From Paragorgia papillata (taxonomy: Eukaryota; Cnidaria; Anthozoa; Scleralcyonacea; Coralliidae): 64,000 nucleotides of DNA. The notes under the pieces are model-generated. The model was not told where the DNA came from and searched no databases. It worked only from the letters and a program-made list of their open reading frames with translations. The number at the start of each line of letters is the position of its first letter. Within the stretch, counting starts at the first letter, position 1. The stretch lies in NCBI GenBank assembly GCA_035771165.1, contig JAWNZC010000471.1, positions 2,949,001 to 3,013,000 on the forward strand, given 5' to 3'. Position numbers and translations under genes: made by a program. This document shows positions 63,801-64,000 of the stretch, piece by piece.

Positions 63801-64000
63801 AGAAAACATATTTTTTAGCCCAAATACAGCCTTCTCCTTTTCACAGAAGGTCTAAAAAGACTTTATTTAACCGTTTTTGACCCTAACTCAAAAGTTTCAA
63901 AAATGACCAAAATCGGTCAAAAAGTAAAGGCTAACCCCTTTACTTTTTTTTTTCCCGATTTTTTTTTAAAAATCAGAAAACATATTTTTAGCCCAAATAC
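39892..64000. repeat. satellite array, monomer about 172 bp, about 139 copies, continuing past the window
   Basis: The landmark TGACCAAAATCGGTC recurs at 39994, 40168, 40340, 40513, 40686 and so on with spacing 172-174, to the right edge. One short unit (156 bp) is near 40740. Copies differ by few substitutions (AAAACATATTTTT or AAAAAATATTTTT; TTTTCACAG or TTTTTACAG) and by homopolymer length in the T8-T12 runs. The first unit (39892-39993) is clearly diverged. All copies run in one orientation and no gene interrupts them. Open frames inside (for example 52422-52721, 62673-62882) are chance products of homopolymer length. Confidence 0.98.

Noticed and set aside
39994..64000. CRISPR-like array
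   Set aside because: There are no unique spacers; the whole 172-bp unit is repeated, and the genome is a eukaryote.
39994..64000. CENP-B box in the satellite monomer
   Set aside because: The only similarity is TCGGG in AAAAATCGGGAAA; the TTCG half of the motif is missing.

Overview
This is a eukaryotic (metazoan) nuclear window: long genes split into short exons with GT-AG introns, AT-rich spacers, many palindromic MITE-type repeats, SINE and LINE remnants, microsatellites, and a large satellite array. The protein content (conserved centriole/cilium proteins) and the style of the repeats (5S-derived SINE, tRNA-derived SINE, recurring motifs around 'gctaacgccagacgattttat') look cnidarian, most likely a stony coral. 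That taxonomic call is an inference from memory of such repeats.

Layout. 1-677 is the last coding exon of an unrecognised + strand gene. 678-4307 is intergenic, with fold-back elements. 4308-9834 on the - strand is a five-exon CCDC74-like gene. A compact gap of about 550 bp separates its ATG from the first (5' leader) exon of a + strand gene, 10386-25547, identified as moonraker (MNR/KIAA0753) with 18 coding exons. Immediately downstream on the + strand, 26125-39629, is a nine-exon CCDC157 gene. The exon chains were assembled by hand: every listed splice site has GT/AG, phases match at all joins, and the ends match the human families. The one exception is moonraker exon 17, where one extra base in an A6 run breaks the frame.

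From about 39892 to the right edge (more than 24 kb) the window is a tandem satellite with a monomer of about 172 bp, roughly 139 copies, very homogeneous. The monomer is built almost entirely of consecutive short inverted repeats. A degenerate first monomer and three copies of a 36-bp repeat mark the junction with unique sequence only about 140 bp after the CCDC157 stop codon.

The three identified genes belong to the centriole/cilium/spindle/sperm coiled-coil class. CCDC74 and moonraker are head to head and could share a promoter; CCDC157 follows moonraker in tandem. Introns are loaded with repeats. The most interesting are a triplicated exon segment in moonraker, complementary (CCATCACCAA)n / (TTGGTGATGG)n tracts flanking moonraker exons 6-7, and a tRNA-SINE inverted pair with a 14-bp target duplication. 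No CRISPR array, bacterial operon or clear novel gene system is present; the strongest unexplained structure is the satellite.
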